From: Propionibacteriaceae bacterium
Lineage (GTDB): Bacteria > Actinomycetota > Actinomycetes > Propionibacteriales > Propionibacteriaceae
Length of the DNA stretch: 64,000 nt
Direction of reading: 5' to 3'
NCBI GenBank assembly: GCA_031262485.1
Contig: JAISHO010000028.1
Coordinates: 17,885-81,884, forward strand
The notes beneath the pieces were generated by a model, which saw only the letters and a list, made by a program, of their open reading frames with translations, was not told where the DNA came from and ran no database searches. Shown here in pieces: positions 1 through 7,668 of the stretch; within the stretch, counting starts at the first letter, position 1, and each line of letters starts with the position of its first letter. The position numbers and the translations under genes were made by a program.

Positions 1-46
1 ACTGTCAGCTTGGGAAGCTGATGTTCTACCATTGAACTACATCCGC
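1..46 (-). tRNA. tRNA-Gly (CCC), 3' part beyond the window
   Basis: Read on the minus strand, this gives a tRNA 5' half: acceptor strand GCGGATG, a D-arm with TTCAATGGTAGAA, and an anticodon stem TCAGC/GCTGA around the loop TTCCCAA. The anticodon is therefore CCC, decoding GGG (glycine). The T-arm and acceptor 3' strand lie to the left of base 1, so the gene is cut by the window edge and not degenerate. Confidence 0.9.
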
Positions 47-176
47 ATTGTTACCTGCGCGCTGGGGCGCTGGCAACTCCCTTAAATTAGCCGGTCTGGG
101 GCTTGGGCGCAAGGCGGGAAACTGACCGAGAGCCGGAGTGGAGCGAGCGCGGGGGGTCCGCCCTGAAACGCGACGA

Positions 177-208
177 TGGCGCCCCACCCGCACAGGGATG
201 AGGCGCCA
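177..208 (-). terminator. possible terminator hairpin after glycogen phosphorylase
   Basis: An inverted repeat TGGCGCC / GGCGCCA (177-183 and 202-208) with a smaller CCC/GGG pairing in its loop lies about 60 bases past the stop codon of the phosphorylase gene. There is no clear U-tract, which is common for actinobacterial terminators, so the call is tentative. Confidence 0.35.
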
Positions 209-266
209 CCGGTCAATGCTTCTATAAGGCCGGGCCGCCGCTCAGTGGAGCAGCCCCGCCACGACC

Positions 267-2831
267 TCACATCGAGGAGACGTGCCAGACGCGGTTGATG
301 TAGTCGCGGATCGAGCGGTCGGAGGAGAAGTAGCCGCTGCGGGCGACGTTGAGGATGGCGGAACGCGTCCAGGCCTCTTGGTCGCGGTAGCGGGCGTCGA
401 CCTCGTCTTGCTCGGCCACGTAGGCGGCGTAGTCGGCCAAGGCCATGAAACGGTCCTGGTAGAGGAGGTTGGAGACGATCGGCTCGAAGACCGATCCGTC
501 GCCACCGGAGAAGTGGCCCGAGGCGATGAGGTCGATGACGGCCTTGAGATCCGGGTTCGACTCGTAGTACGCGCTCGGGTGATAGCCCTTCTCTTGGAGG
601 GCGGCGACTTCCGGTTCGATGAGGCCGAAGAGGAAGAAGTTGTCGTCGCCGACGCATTTGCGGATCTCGACGTTGGCGCCGTCGTCCGTGCCGATCGTCA
701 GGGCGCCATTGAGGGCGAACTTCATGTTGCCGGTGCCGGAGGCCTCCATGCCGGCCAGGGAGATCTGTTCGGACAGATCCGCCGCCGGGATGAGGTGCTC
801 GGCCAGGGTGACGTTGTAGTTCGGCGGGAAGATGACCTGGAGGACCTGGTTGACGCGCTTGTCCTCGTTGATCGTCTGGGCGACGGAGTTCATGAGGTGG
901 ATCGTCCGTTTGGCCATCTCGTAGCCGGGGGCGGCCTTGGCGCCGAAGATGAAGGTGCGCGGCACGATGTCCTCGGCCTTCAGCTTCCCCGAGATGATCT
1001 TCTCGTAGAGGGTGACGATGTGGAGCACCTTGAGCGACTGACGCTTGTACTCGTGCAGACGCTTGACCATGGCGTCGAGCATGTGGTCGGTCGAGATCTC
1101 CATGTCGTCACGACGATGGAGAAGCCGCGCCAAGGCGATCTTGTTCTGCTTCTTGATCGCCCGGAAAGCGTCACGGAAGTTGTCGTCGTCGACGAAGGGT
1201 TCGAGCTCGGCGAGGCGCTCGAGATCCGTCAGCCAACCGACCCCGATGGCGTCGGTGATGAGGTTCGACAACGACGGGTTGGCCAGGTGGATGAACCGGC
1301 GCGGCGTGACCCCGTTGGTGACATTGGTGAACTTCTCCGGCCACATGTCGGAGAAGTCAGGGAGGACCTTGTCGCGCAGGAGTTGGGAATGCAGTTCGGC
1401 GACACCGTTGACCTTGACGGCGGCGACGGTGGCGAGGTGGGCCATCCGCACCGACCGGTTCGGGTAATCGGAGACGATCGACATCTGACGCACGCGCATC
1501 TCGTCGCCCTGGTACTTCTCGCGCACCTCGGCGAGGAACTCGTCGTTGATGCGGTAGATGATCTCCATGTGACGCGGCAGGAGGCGCTCCATCAGCTCGA
1601 CCGGCCACGTCTCCAACGCCTCCGGCAGGAGCGTGTGGCAGGTGTAGTTGAAGACCTTCTTGGTGATGTCCCAAGCCTCGTCCCATTCCAGGAAGTATTC
1701 GTCGACGAGGATGCGCATGAGCTCCGGCACCCCGATGACGGGGTGTGTGTCGTTGAGCTGCAAGGTGACACGATCGGGCAGATCGCGCACATTGGGCGAG
1801 ACGCGGTTGATGAAGTCGCGGATCGAGCAGGAGACGAAGAAGTACTGCTGCTGGAGGCGAAGCTCCTTGCCCTGAGGCGTGGAATCCTCCGGGTAAAGGA
1901 CCTTGGTGATGTTCTCGGCGAAGGTCTGCGCGCGGACCGCCTCGGCGTAATCGCCCGAGTTGAAGATCTGCAGGTCGAACGCCTTCGTCGCTTGGGCGCT
2001 CCACAGGCGCAGGGTGTTGACCCAGCCATTCTCGTAGCCGGGGACCATGTAGTTATAGGGAATACCGAGAACGTTCCACCCGGGCACCCACCGCGTCCGC
2101 TCGACGCCGTTGTCGTCGGTATAACGCTCGGTGTGGCCGGCGAAATCGACGCGCAAGGCGTGCTCGGGGTGGGGGAACTCCCACGGGTTGCCGAGGGTGA
2201 GCCATGTGTCGGGTTGCTCGACTTGCTGACCGTCGACGAAGGTCTGCTTGAAGATGCCGTATTCATAGCGCAGGCCGTAGCCGAAGCTCGGCACCCGCAT
2301 CGTCGCCAAGGAGTCGATGAAGCAGGCCGCGAGACGACCCAAGCCACCGTTGCCGAGGCCGGGTTCGACCTCTTGGGCGCGCAGCGTCATGAGGTTGATG
2401 CCGCAGCCGGCCAGGGCCTCCTCGGCGATCTCGTCGAGATCGGTGGCCATGAGGGCGTTGTCGAGTTGACGGCCGAGAAGGTATTCAGCCGAGAGATAGC
2501 AGACGACTTTCTGCTTCGAGTTGGCGATCCGTCGCGTCGTCTCGAGCCAGCGGGAGACGAGGTAGTGGTGGACGGTCCGCGCGAAGGCGATGTATTGGTC
2601 GTTGACGGTGGAGCGGGAGAGTTGAACACCTTGGCTCATGTTGAGTTCGTGGAGGAACTCTTGGGTGAAACCCTCGACGGTGTGCGGTGGAGATTTGACC
2701 GGCGCCTGGGCCAGCGAACTCGTCGGGGTGAACTCCGGACCGAAACGGCGGGCCATCGCCTGCGTCTCATCGGCCGGGGTCACTGGGGAGGTTGCGGATG
2801 GGAGCCCATCTGTGGGCGATTGAGCGCTCAT
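267..2831 (-). CDS. glgP: glycogen/maltodextrin phosphorylase
   Basis: GT35 alpha-glucan phosphorylase, which releases glucose-1-phosphate from glycogen or maltodextrin in the cytoplasm. The protein of 854 residues spans the family, including the PLP-site block EASGTGNMKF, whose lysine is residue 704 and would form the Schiff base. The N-terminal region contains the conserved YLSAEYLLGR and GNGGLGRLAACF segments. I chose the ATG at 2831 because TACGAT stands exactly six bases upstream, a typical leaderless arrangement; an upstream in-frame ATG at 2876 and the open frame to 3002 are less likely starts. About 50 residues precede the conserved region and look disordered. The gene is apparently monocistronic. 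Substrate preference between glycogen and maltodextrin cannot be decided from sequence alone. Confidence 0.95.
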   Translation of the reverse strand: MSAQSPTDGLPSATSPVTPADETQAMARRFGPEFTPTSSLAQAPVKSPPHTVEGFTQEFLHELNMSQGVQLSRSTVNDQYIAFARTVHHYLVSRWLETTRRIANSKQKVVCYLSAEYLLGRQLDNALMATDLDEIAEEALAGCGINLMTLRAQEVEPGLGNGGLGRLAACFIDSLATMRVPSFGYGLRYEYGIFKQTFVDGQQVEQPDTWLTLGNPWEFPHPEHALRVDFAGHTERYTDDNGVERTRWVPGWNVLGIPYNYMVPGYENGWVNTLRLWSAQATKAFDLQIFNSGDYAEAVRAQTFAENITKVLYPEDSTPQGKELRLQQQYFFVSCSIRDFINRVSPNVRDLPDRVTLQLNDTHPVIGVPELMRILVDEYFLEWDEAWDITKKVFNYTCHTLLPEALETWPVELMERLLPRHMEIIYRINDEFLAEVREKYQGDEMRVRQMSIVSDYPNRSVRMAHLATVAAVKVNGVAELHSQLLRDKVLPDFSDMWPEKFTNVTNGVTPRRFIHLANPSLSNLITDAIGVGWLTDLERLAELEPFVDDDNFRDAFRAIKKQNKIALARLLHRRDDMEISTDHMLDAMVKRLHEYKRQSLKVLHIVTLYEKIISGKLKAEDIVPRTFIFGAKAAPGYEMAKRTIHLMNSVAQTINEDKRVNQVLQVIFPPNYNVTLAEHLIPAADLSEQISLAGMEASGTGNMKFALNGALTIGTDDGANVEIRKCVGDDNFFLFGLIEPEVAALQEKGYHPSAYYESNPDLKAVIDLIASGHFSGGDGSVFEPIVSNLLYQDRFMALADYAAYVAEQDEVDARYRDQEAWTRSAILNVARSGYFSSDRSIRDYINRVWHVSSM

Positions 2832-2837
2832 CCCTCG

Positions 2838-2843
2838 ATCGTA
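2838..2843 (-). promoter_or_regulatory. -10 box (TACGAT) of a leaderless glycogen phosphorylase transcript
   Basis: TACGAT on the minus strand ends six bases before the ATG at 2831 and there is no useful Shine-Dalgarno spacing, so transcription should begin at or next to the start codon. This matches several other genes in the window. Confidence 0.5.
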
Positions 2844-3053
2844 GCCAGATCGGTCGACCGGACCTACCGTATCCATTCCAACACCTACTTCTTCATCTCT
2901 TCTTAATCGAAACTTTCCCTCGGCCAGTTTCGCCTGGCCGCAACGGGTACCCCCAGAGGCTGATGACGGACAAACCCCCGACTCCCCGCACAGTTTAGTC
3001 ATCCCCCGGATAATGGTCTCCTAGGGACAGGACTTGTCGTCAATTCATCGCTA

Positions 3054-3587
3054 TTAGCAATGCTTAAGGACGGCATCGGTCACTTTGGTGAACCGGCTCT
3101 TGTCGAGTTTCTCGGCTCGCCCGTCGATCGTCTCTGGGTCGATCCGTAGCACCCGGTCGACCCGGGCGTACGAGGCGCGACCCTTGGAATCCCAGGCTCC
3201 CTTGCCGACCTTGACCCAGTAGCGGCCCTCGCTCGCCTCCTGGGCGGCGTCTTGATGGTGGTTGACGCTGGAGAACATGACGCCGGCGAAATCTTCGCCC
3301 TCGCGACCGATGAGCAGGACGGGGCGGACTTTGCCTTGCGAGGCGTCCTCTTCGTAGGGCACCCAGGCCCAGACGACCTCGCCGGGATCCGGTTTGGAAC
3401 CGGTCTTGGGAGCGTAGGTGATCGTCGGGGCGCCGGTGAGCTCGCCGGAGCGCGCGGAGGGCGCCGCAGTCGTCGAGCCAGCCGAGGCGGAAGCGGTGAT
3501 CGGGGAACGACGGCGCAACAGGGTGCGGGCGGCTTTGGCGGCGCCAGAGGCGACGGCGCCGAGGAGGCGGGAGGTCGTTTTATTCAT
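3054..3587 (-). CDS. PemK/MazF-like family protein (orphan)
   Basis: A 177-residue protein. Residues 66-177 resemble the actinobacterial PemK/MazF fold, with a strand ending in GEVVWAWVP and the loop GKVRPVLLIGR at residues 85-95. The first 65 residues are a basic, then Ser/Ala-rich tail with no membrane segment. Classical PemK/MazF proteins are sequence-specific endoribonucleases, but no antitoxin gene is adjacent. The gene instead overlaps the 3' end of the preceding membrane-protein gene by eight bases (start ATG 3587-3585, upstream stop 3582-3580), implying translational coupling. It could be a housekeeping relative and not a toxin; the family call is fairly secure, the activity is not. 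Confidence 0.7.
   Translation of the reverse strand: MNKTTSRLLGAVASGAAKAARTLLRRRSPITASASAGSTTAAPSARSGELTGAPTITYAPKTGSKPDPGEVVWAWVPYEEDASQGKVRPVLLIGREGEDFAGVMFSSVNHHQDAAQEASEGRYWVKVGKGAWDSKGRASYARVDRVLRIDPETIDGRAEKLDKSRFTKVTDAVLKHC
3474..3493. repeat. 20-bp dispersed repeat, copy 1 (inside the PemK-like gene)
   Basis: CGAGCCAGCCGAGGCGGAAG occurs here and again, identically, at 6150-6169. A shortened inverted copy covers 6302-6320. In this copy the bases are coding, in the low-complexity N-terminal part of the PemK-like protein. Confidence 0.6.
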
Positions 3588-4500
3588 CGTCGTCCTTCCA
3601 GGCCCGGGCTGGGGCGGGGGTCGTGAAGAGATCGGGATCGTCCGGCGTTACCGGGGAGGCAGGAGTGGCGATCAGGCCCGCGGGGGCGACGACTGAGCCC
3701 GGCGGGATGGTGAGGGTCGTCAGTTCCGGGCGAGGACGCGCCCCCGCTTGCGGCTGGGGGCCGTAGAGGACGGGGTGGACGCTGGCCGCCGGATCGTCGC
3801 CCGGCACCCCGGATCCGCGGGGGACAGCGGTGATCTCCGCATCGGCTGCGGCGGAGCGCCGTGACACTCGACGCTTCGTGCGGGCCTTCCCCTTCGTCGT
3901 CGACTCGAGCGCGTCACCTCTGAAACGTTCGACGTCGTCGAAGTAGCGGCCGGCCCGGGAGAGGTGGAGGAGGACGGCGGCGGCGAGGAGCGGCACGATG
4001 GCGATCGGCGCCCACGGGTGGCACAGGAATGTCAGGCAGCTGACGGCCAGCGCGATCCAGCTCCCCCGCCGAATCCAGCGTTTGCCATGCCACGCGTTAT
4101 AGGCGACGGCCCCGGCGGCGACGACCGCCAGCACGGTGCAAAGAGCGACCGTCAGCACGAGGACGATCGTGAGGAAGGAGACGGGATCCGGCTTGATCCA
4201 GCTGATGAGCCGGGCGGATTCGTGGTAGCCACTGATCGAGGCGGCCTGCCACCAGCTCCAGGCGTAGACGAGGCAGGTCAGCGTGGCCGACCCGTAGCCG
4301 AGGCCGGCGACGACGGCGATGATGACGGGGCGGCGGGGCAAGCCCGTGCGCTCGCTGATGTCGATCGGTCGCCCGGCGATGTCGCCACGCGAGCTCGGCT
4401 CCGCGACCACCGGCGCCGTTGCCACCGGCACAGGGGCGTCATCGGCTTCGGCGGCTCCGCTGTGTGCGGAACCGCCTCGGCCGACGCGAAAAGGGCTCAC
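3580..4500 (-). CDS. membrane protein of unknown function
   Basis: The GTG start at 4500 overlaps the CoA-transferase stop as GTGA and is in frame with the stop at 3580, giving 306 residues. Residues 1-55 are polar. Four hydrophobic segments follow (about 58-80, 104-130, and two between 143 and 178), and the C-terminal 130 residues are basic, then Pro/Ala-rich and probably cytoplasmic. The arrangement recalls DUF4190-type small membrane proteins, but I recognise no conserved motif. It sits between the CoA-transferase and the PemK-like gene with overlaps on both sides, so the three are probably co-transcribed. Longer frames reaching further upstream run antisense or out of frame through the CoA-transferase and are unlikely. 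Confidence 0.75.
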   Translation of the reverse strand: MSPFRVGRGGSAHSGAAEADDAPVPVATAPVVAEPSSRGDIAGRPIDISERTGLPRRPVIIAVVAGLGYGSATLTCLVYAWSWWQAASISGYHESARLISWIKPDPVSFLTIVLVLTVALCTVLAVVAAGAVAYNAWHGKRWIRRGSWIALAVSCLTFLCHPWAPIAIVPLLAAAVLLHLSRAGRYFDDVERFRGDALESTTKGKARTKRRVSRRSAAADAEITAVPRGSGVPGDDPAASVHPVLYGPQPQAGARPRPELTTLTIPPGSVVAPAGLIATPASPVTPDDPDLFTTPAPARAWKDDDE

Positions 4501-6005
4501 GCCTTCATCGTGCCCGTCTCCAGGAAACGGGCATGCCAGCTGAGCGCCTCGGTCAGAATGTGGGGGGTGTGCAGGCTGTTGGCCGCCTTCTCGGCCCGCT
4601 CGTAGTAATCGAGCAGCATCGGCTGATAATCCGGGTGGGCGCACTTCTCGATGATGAGGCGGGCGCGCTTGCGCGGGGCGAGGCCGCGCAGATCGGCCAG
4701 GCCGCGCTCGGTGATGACGACCTGCGTGTCGTGCTCGGTGTGGTCGTGGTGGCTCACCATGGGCACGATGCAGGAGATGTCGCCGTTCTTCGCCACCGAC
4801 GGGGTGACGAAGCAGGAGATGAAGGCGTTACGGGTGAAGTCACCGGAGCCGCCGATGCCGTTTTGCATCTTTGAGCCCATGATGTGCGTCGAGTTGACGT
4901 TGCCGTAGATGTCGGCCTCGATGAGCCCGTTGCAGGAGATGACGCCGAGGCGACGGATCGGCTCGGGGTTGTTCGAGATCTCCTGCGGGCGCAGAACGAT
5001 GTGCTTCTTGTAATGGGCCGCGTTGTCGTTCATCCGGGTGGCGTACTCGGGCGAGAGCGAGAAGGCGGTGGCCGAGGCGATCGTCAGCTTGCCGGCGTCG
5101 ATGAGTTCGACCATGCCGTCCTGGACGACCTCGGTGAAGCTCGTCAGGCCGGAGAGGTTGCTGTCGAGCAGACCGGCCAGCACCGCGTTGGCGATGTTGC
5201 CGACGCCCGATTGGAGCGGCAGATAGTTCTTCGGCATGCGGCCTTGGGCGACCTCGTTGTTGAGGAAGTCGAGGAAGTGGCCGGCGATCGCCTTCGAGTC
5301 CTCGTCGAGCGGCTTGAAGGGGGTGTTGCGATCAGGGTCGTCCGTCTCGACGACGGCGACGACCTTCTCCGGATCGACGCGCAGGTAAGGCGAACCGATG
5401 CGATCGCCGGGCGCCGTGATCGGGATGGGCACATTGTTCGGGGGCAACTCGGTGCCGTAGTAGATGTCGTGCATCCCCTCGAGATGCTCCGACTGCCAGG
5501 CGTTGACCTCGAGAATGACCTTGTCAGCGCAGTCAAGGTAGACGTTGTTGTTGCCGACGGAGCTGGAGGGGACGAGGTCGCCGTCCTCGGTGATAGCCGT
5601 CACTTCGACGACCGCGACGTCGAGATTGCCGAGGAAGCCTTGGCGGACCTGGGGGCCGGAGTGGCTGAGGTGGATGTCGGCGTAGTCGGTGACGCCGGAG
5701 TTGATCGCCTTGCGCATATCCGGATCGGATTGGTAGGGCATCCGGAAGCTCATGCCATCGGTGGCGGCGAGGACGCCGTCAAGCTCCGGGGCCGTCGAGG
5801 CGCCCGTCCAGACGCCGACACGGAACTCGTCCCCCTTGCCGTGGGCCTCCTTGATGCGCTCCGCCAGGGCGCCGGGCAACTCCTTGGGGTAGCCCGAACC
5901 CGTGAACCCGGAGAAGCCAATGTTGTCACCATTGTTGATGAGGGCGGCGGCCTCGGCCGCGCTCGTCACTTTCTCTTGGAACTTCTTGCTGCGGATGCGA
6001 GACAT
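4497..6005 (-). CDS. acetyl-CoA hydrolase/succinyl-CoA:acetate CoA-transferase
   Basis: A 502-residue member of the Ach1/AarC/ScpC family, which moves CoA between succinyl-CoA, acetate and related acids through a glutamyl-CoA thioester. The N-terminal block NNGDNIGFSGFTGSGYPKE and the SGVGNIANAVL segment are typical. Glu292, in SFTEVVQDG, sits where the catalytic glutamate of AarC (Glu294) lies. The start is supported by AAAGGTTG eight bases before the ATG. In propionibacteria this class joins acetate formation to the succinate/propionate pathway; whether it acts here as a transferase or a hydrolase is not resolved. It heads an overlapping unit with the membrane protein and the PemK-like protein. 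Confidence 0.93.
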   Translation of the reverse strand: MSRIRSKKFQEKVTSAAEAAALINNGDNIGFSGFTGSGYPKELPGALAERIKEAHGKGDEFRVGVWTGASTAPELDGVLAATDGMSFRMPYQSDPDMRKAINSGVTDYADIHLSHSGPQVRQGFLGNLDVAVVEVTAITEDGDLVPSSSVGNNNVYLDCADKVILEVNAWQSEHLEGMHDIYYGTELPPNNVPIPITAPGDRIGSPYLRVDPEKVVAVVETDDPDRNTPFKPLDEDSKAIAGHFLDFLNNEVAQGRMPKNYLPLQSGVGNIANAVLAGLLDSNLSGLTSFTEVVQDGMVELIDAGKLTIASATAFSLSPEYATRMNDNAAHYKKHIVLRPQEISNNPEPIRRLGVISCNGLIEADIYGNVNSTHIMGSKMQNGIGGSGDFTRNAFISCFVTPSVAKNGDISCIVPMVSHHDHTEHDTQVVITERGLADLRGLAPRKRARLIIEKCAHPDYQPMLLDYYERAEKAANSLHTPHILTEALSWHARFLETGTMKA

Positions 6006-6318
6006 GCATCAACCTTTCATGACGACGAGACGGAACCCGCCCAGATGGACAAGGTTCAGGCTAGCGGATCGCGTTTCGGCACGCCGAGGTTTCCCCGGTT
6101 TTCGCGGATTCCGAGATGGGAAGGCTCAGCGTCTCCCCTGATCCTCGACCGAGCCAGCCGAGGCGGAAGGCTGACAAGGCGGAGGAGTGAGCGGTATTGG
6201 ACATACCCGATTGAGTGAGCGATCGTGTGCTCGCACACGAATCGCGAACGATTGAGGGTTGACCGCAGGGAACACCGCGATCGACGACAACGCAGATCAG
6301 CGTTTCGCCTCGGCTGGC
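6006..6318. other. 313-bp intergenic region with inverted and dispersed repeats
   Basis: The space between the DUF1015 gene and the CoA-transferase (both on the minus strand) holds no gene I can support. It contains the second copy of the 20-bp repeat (6150-6169), an inverted shorter copy at 6302-6320, and a hairpin TCGTGTG-CTCG-CACACGA at 6223-6240. The 15-base arms GAGCCAGCCGAGGCG (6151-6165) and its complement (6306-6320) could fold into a large stem-loop of about 170 bases. Confidence 0.6.
6150..6169. repeat. 20-bp dispersed repeat, copy 2
   Basis: Identical over 20 bases to 3474-3493. An inverted copy at 6302-6320 matches 15 bases without a gap (6306-6320 against 6151-6165). Confidence 0.6.
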
Positions 6319-7548
6319 TCAGCTCATTTTTCTTACTACCCAACCGGTTAACAGCTTGGGCGTGAAGAACGTCGACTTCGGCGGCATGAGGAGGCCTTCG
6401 CGGGCGGTGCGGCGGATCTCCTCGATGCTCGTGGGGCGGATGAGGACTCCGGCGGTGACGTCGCCGGAAGCGACGATCCCGACCATCTCGTCGAGGCCGT
6501 GTTGGTAGGTGGTGGCCAGGCCGTCGAGCCCGGCGGTGGCGGCCTCGAGCCAGGCGCCGTCGAGGGCGCGAACGTCGTCGAAGGCGCCGGGCTTGGGGAT
6601 GAGCCATTCCTGGGCGCCGTCGGGCCACATCACGACGAGGGCGCTCTTCTCCTCCATGGCGGCGAGGAGGGCGGGCGAGGGCTCGGGGGCGGCCTCGAAG
6701 GTGAAGCGCTCCCCGAGGGCGGCGCGCAGGGCCTCGGCCGTCACACCGCTGTAGATGCGGTGGATCGCCTCGATGGAGAGCTGTTCGTCGATCAACTCGT
6801 TGACGAAGGCGAGGGTGGCCTCGGCGGCGGTGTCGTCGCGCCCCGTGGCGGCGCGGACCTCGTCGCGATACTGACGCGCGACGCCGTAGCGATGGTGGCC
6901 GTCGGCGATGAGGACGTCATCGGAGGCGATGACGGCGCTGATCGCGGCGATGCGCTCAGGATCGGTGATCCGTTCGGCCCGGTGGACGGCGCCGGCCAAC
7001 TCGACCTCGCCGATCAACTCGCCTGGCTCAGCCAGAAGAGCCGTCAGCCCGCTGGCCAGCGAGAGGCCCCAGACCGGGGAGAGGTTGGCGCCGGTGGCGC
7101 GAGTGAGGTCGAGGCGGTCGGTCGAGGCCTTGGGCGTCGTCCGCTCGTGGGGCAGCACACCCCCGGCTCCCGCGTCGACGACGGCGAGCGCGCCGAGGAC
7201 GCCGCTGATCGTGCGTTGCCGCCCGGTGGCGTCGGTGAAGGTCATCCGTTCGATCGTCAATGCCGGGACGTCGTCCGTCACCAGCACGCCATCGTCAATC
7301 CATTCGTCGAGGAGACGGCCGGCCCGGGCGTAACGGTCGGCGTCGGCCGGGGCGTCGTCGTCGATCGCTCCCTCGACGGCGGCGACGGGCTCGCCGGGCA
7401 CATCGATGTGGGTGATGTTGTGCGGGTCGCGGGCGTGGAGCTCAGCCACCTCGGCCTCGCTGACGACGTCATAGGGCGGTGCGAGAAGGTTCTGGAGATC
7501 CGAGCCAGGGGCGTAGCGGGTGGCCGGGAAAGCGTCGAATGCTGGCAT
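6319..7548 (-). CDS. DUF1015 family protein (possible SerK-like kinase)
   Basis: A 409-residue DUF1015 protein with both family hallmarks: LLAPPYDVV (residues 21-29) and IADGHHRYGVARQYRDE (about 214-230). An archaeal member of this family, SerK, is an ADP-dependent free-serine kinase, but most bacterial members are uncharacterised, so kinase activity here is only a possibility. No signal peptide or membrane segment is present, so it should be cytoplasmic. TAAGGT lies six bases before the ATG, so the mRNA is probably leaderless and the start is well placed. Confidence 0.85.
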   Translation of the reverse strand: MPAFDAFPATRYAPGSDLQNLLAPPYDVVSEAEVAELHARDPHNITHIDVPGEPVAAVEGAIDDDAPADADRYARAGRLLDEWIDDGVLVTDDVPALTIERMTFTDATGRQRTISGVLGALAVVDAGAGGVLPHERTTPKASTDRLDLTRATGANLSPVWGLSLASGLTALLAEPGELIGEVELAGAVHRAERITDPERIAAISAVIASDDVLIADGHHRYGVARQYRDEVRAATGRDDTAAEATLAFVNELIDEQLSIEAIHRIYSGVTAEALRAALGERFTFEAAPEPSPALLAAMEEKSALVVMWPDGAQEWLIPKPGAFDDVRALDGAWLEAATAGLDGLATTYQHGLDEMVGIVASGDVTAGVLIRPTSIEEIRRTAREGLLMPPKSTFFTPKLLTGWVVRKMS

Positions 7549-7554
7549 GGTTCA

Positions 7555-7560
7555 ACCTTA
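7555..7560 (-). promoter_or_regulatory. -10 box (TAAGGT) of the DUF1015 gene, leaderless type
   Basis: TAAGGT on the minus strand, then six bases, then ATG, with no Shine-Dalgarno between. Confidence 0.45.
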
Positions 7561-7668
7561 GGTGGTCACATGAAAGCACGCCAGGAGGGTTTCAGCGCTG
7601 AGCCCGCTCCACCCCCTGTGGCAAGGCAATTCGTCACCTCAGGCGCGTCCTGAACTCTGGACACCGGA

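Noticed and set aside
282..2906. Long open frame (874 codons) on the plus strand opposite glycogen phosphorylase
   Set aside because: It is the antisense of a highly conserved gene. High-GC codon bias leaves such frames open, and the translation is Val/Asp/Gly/Glu-rich with no domain.
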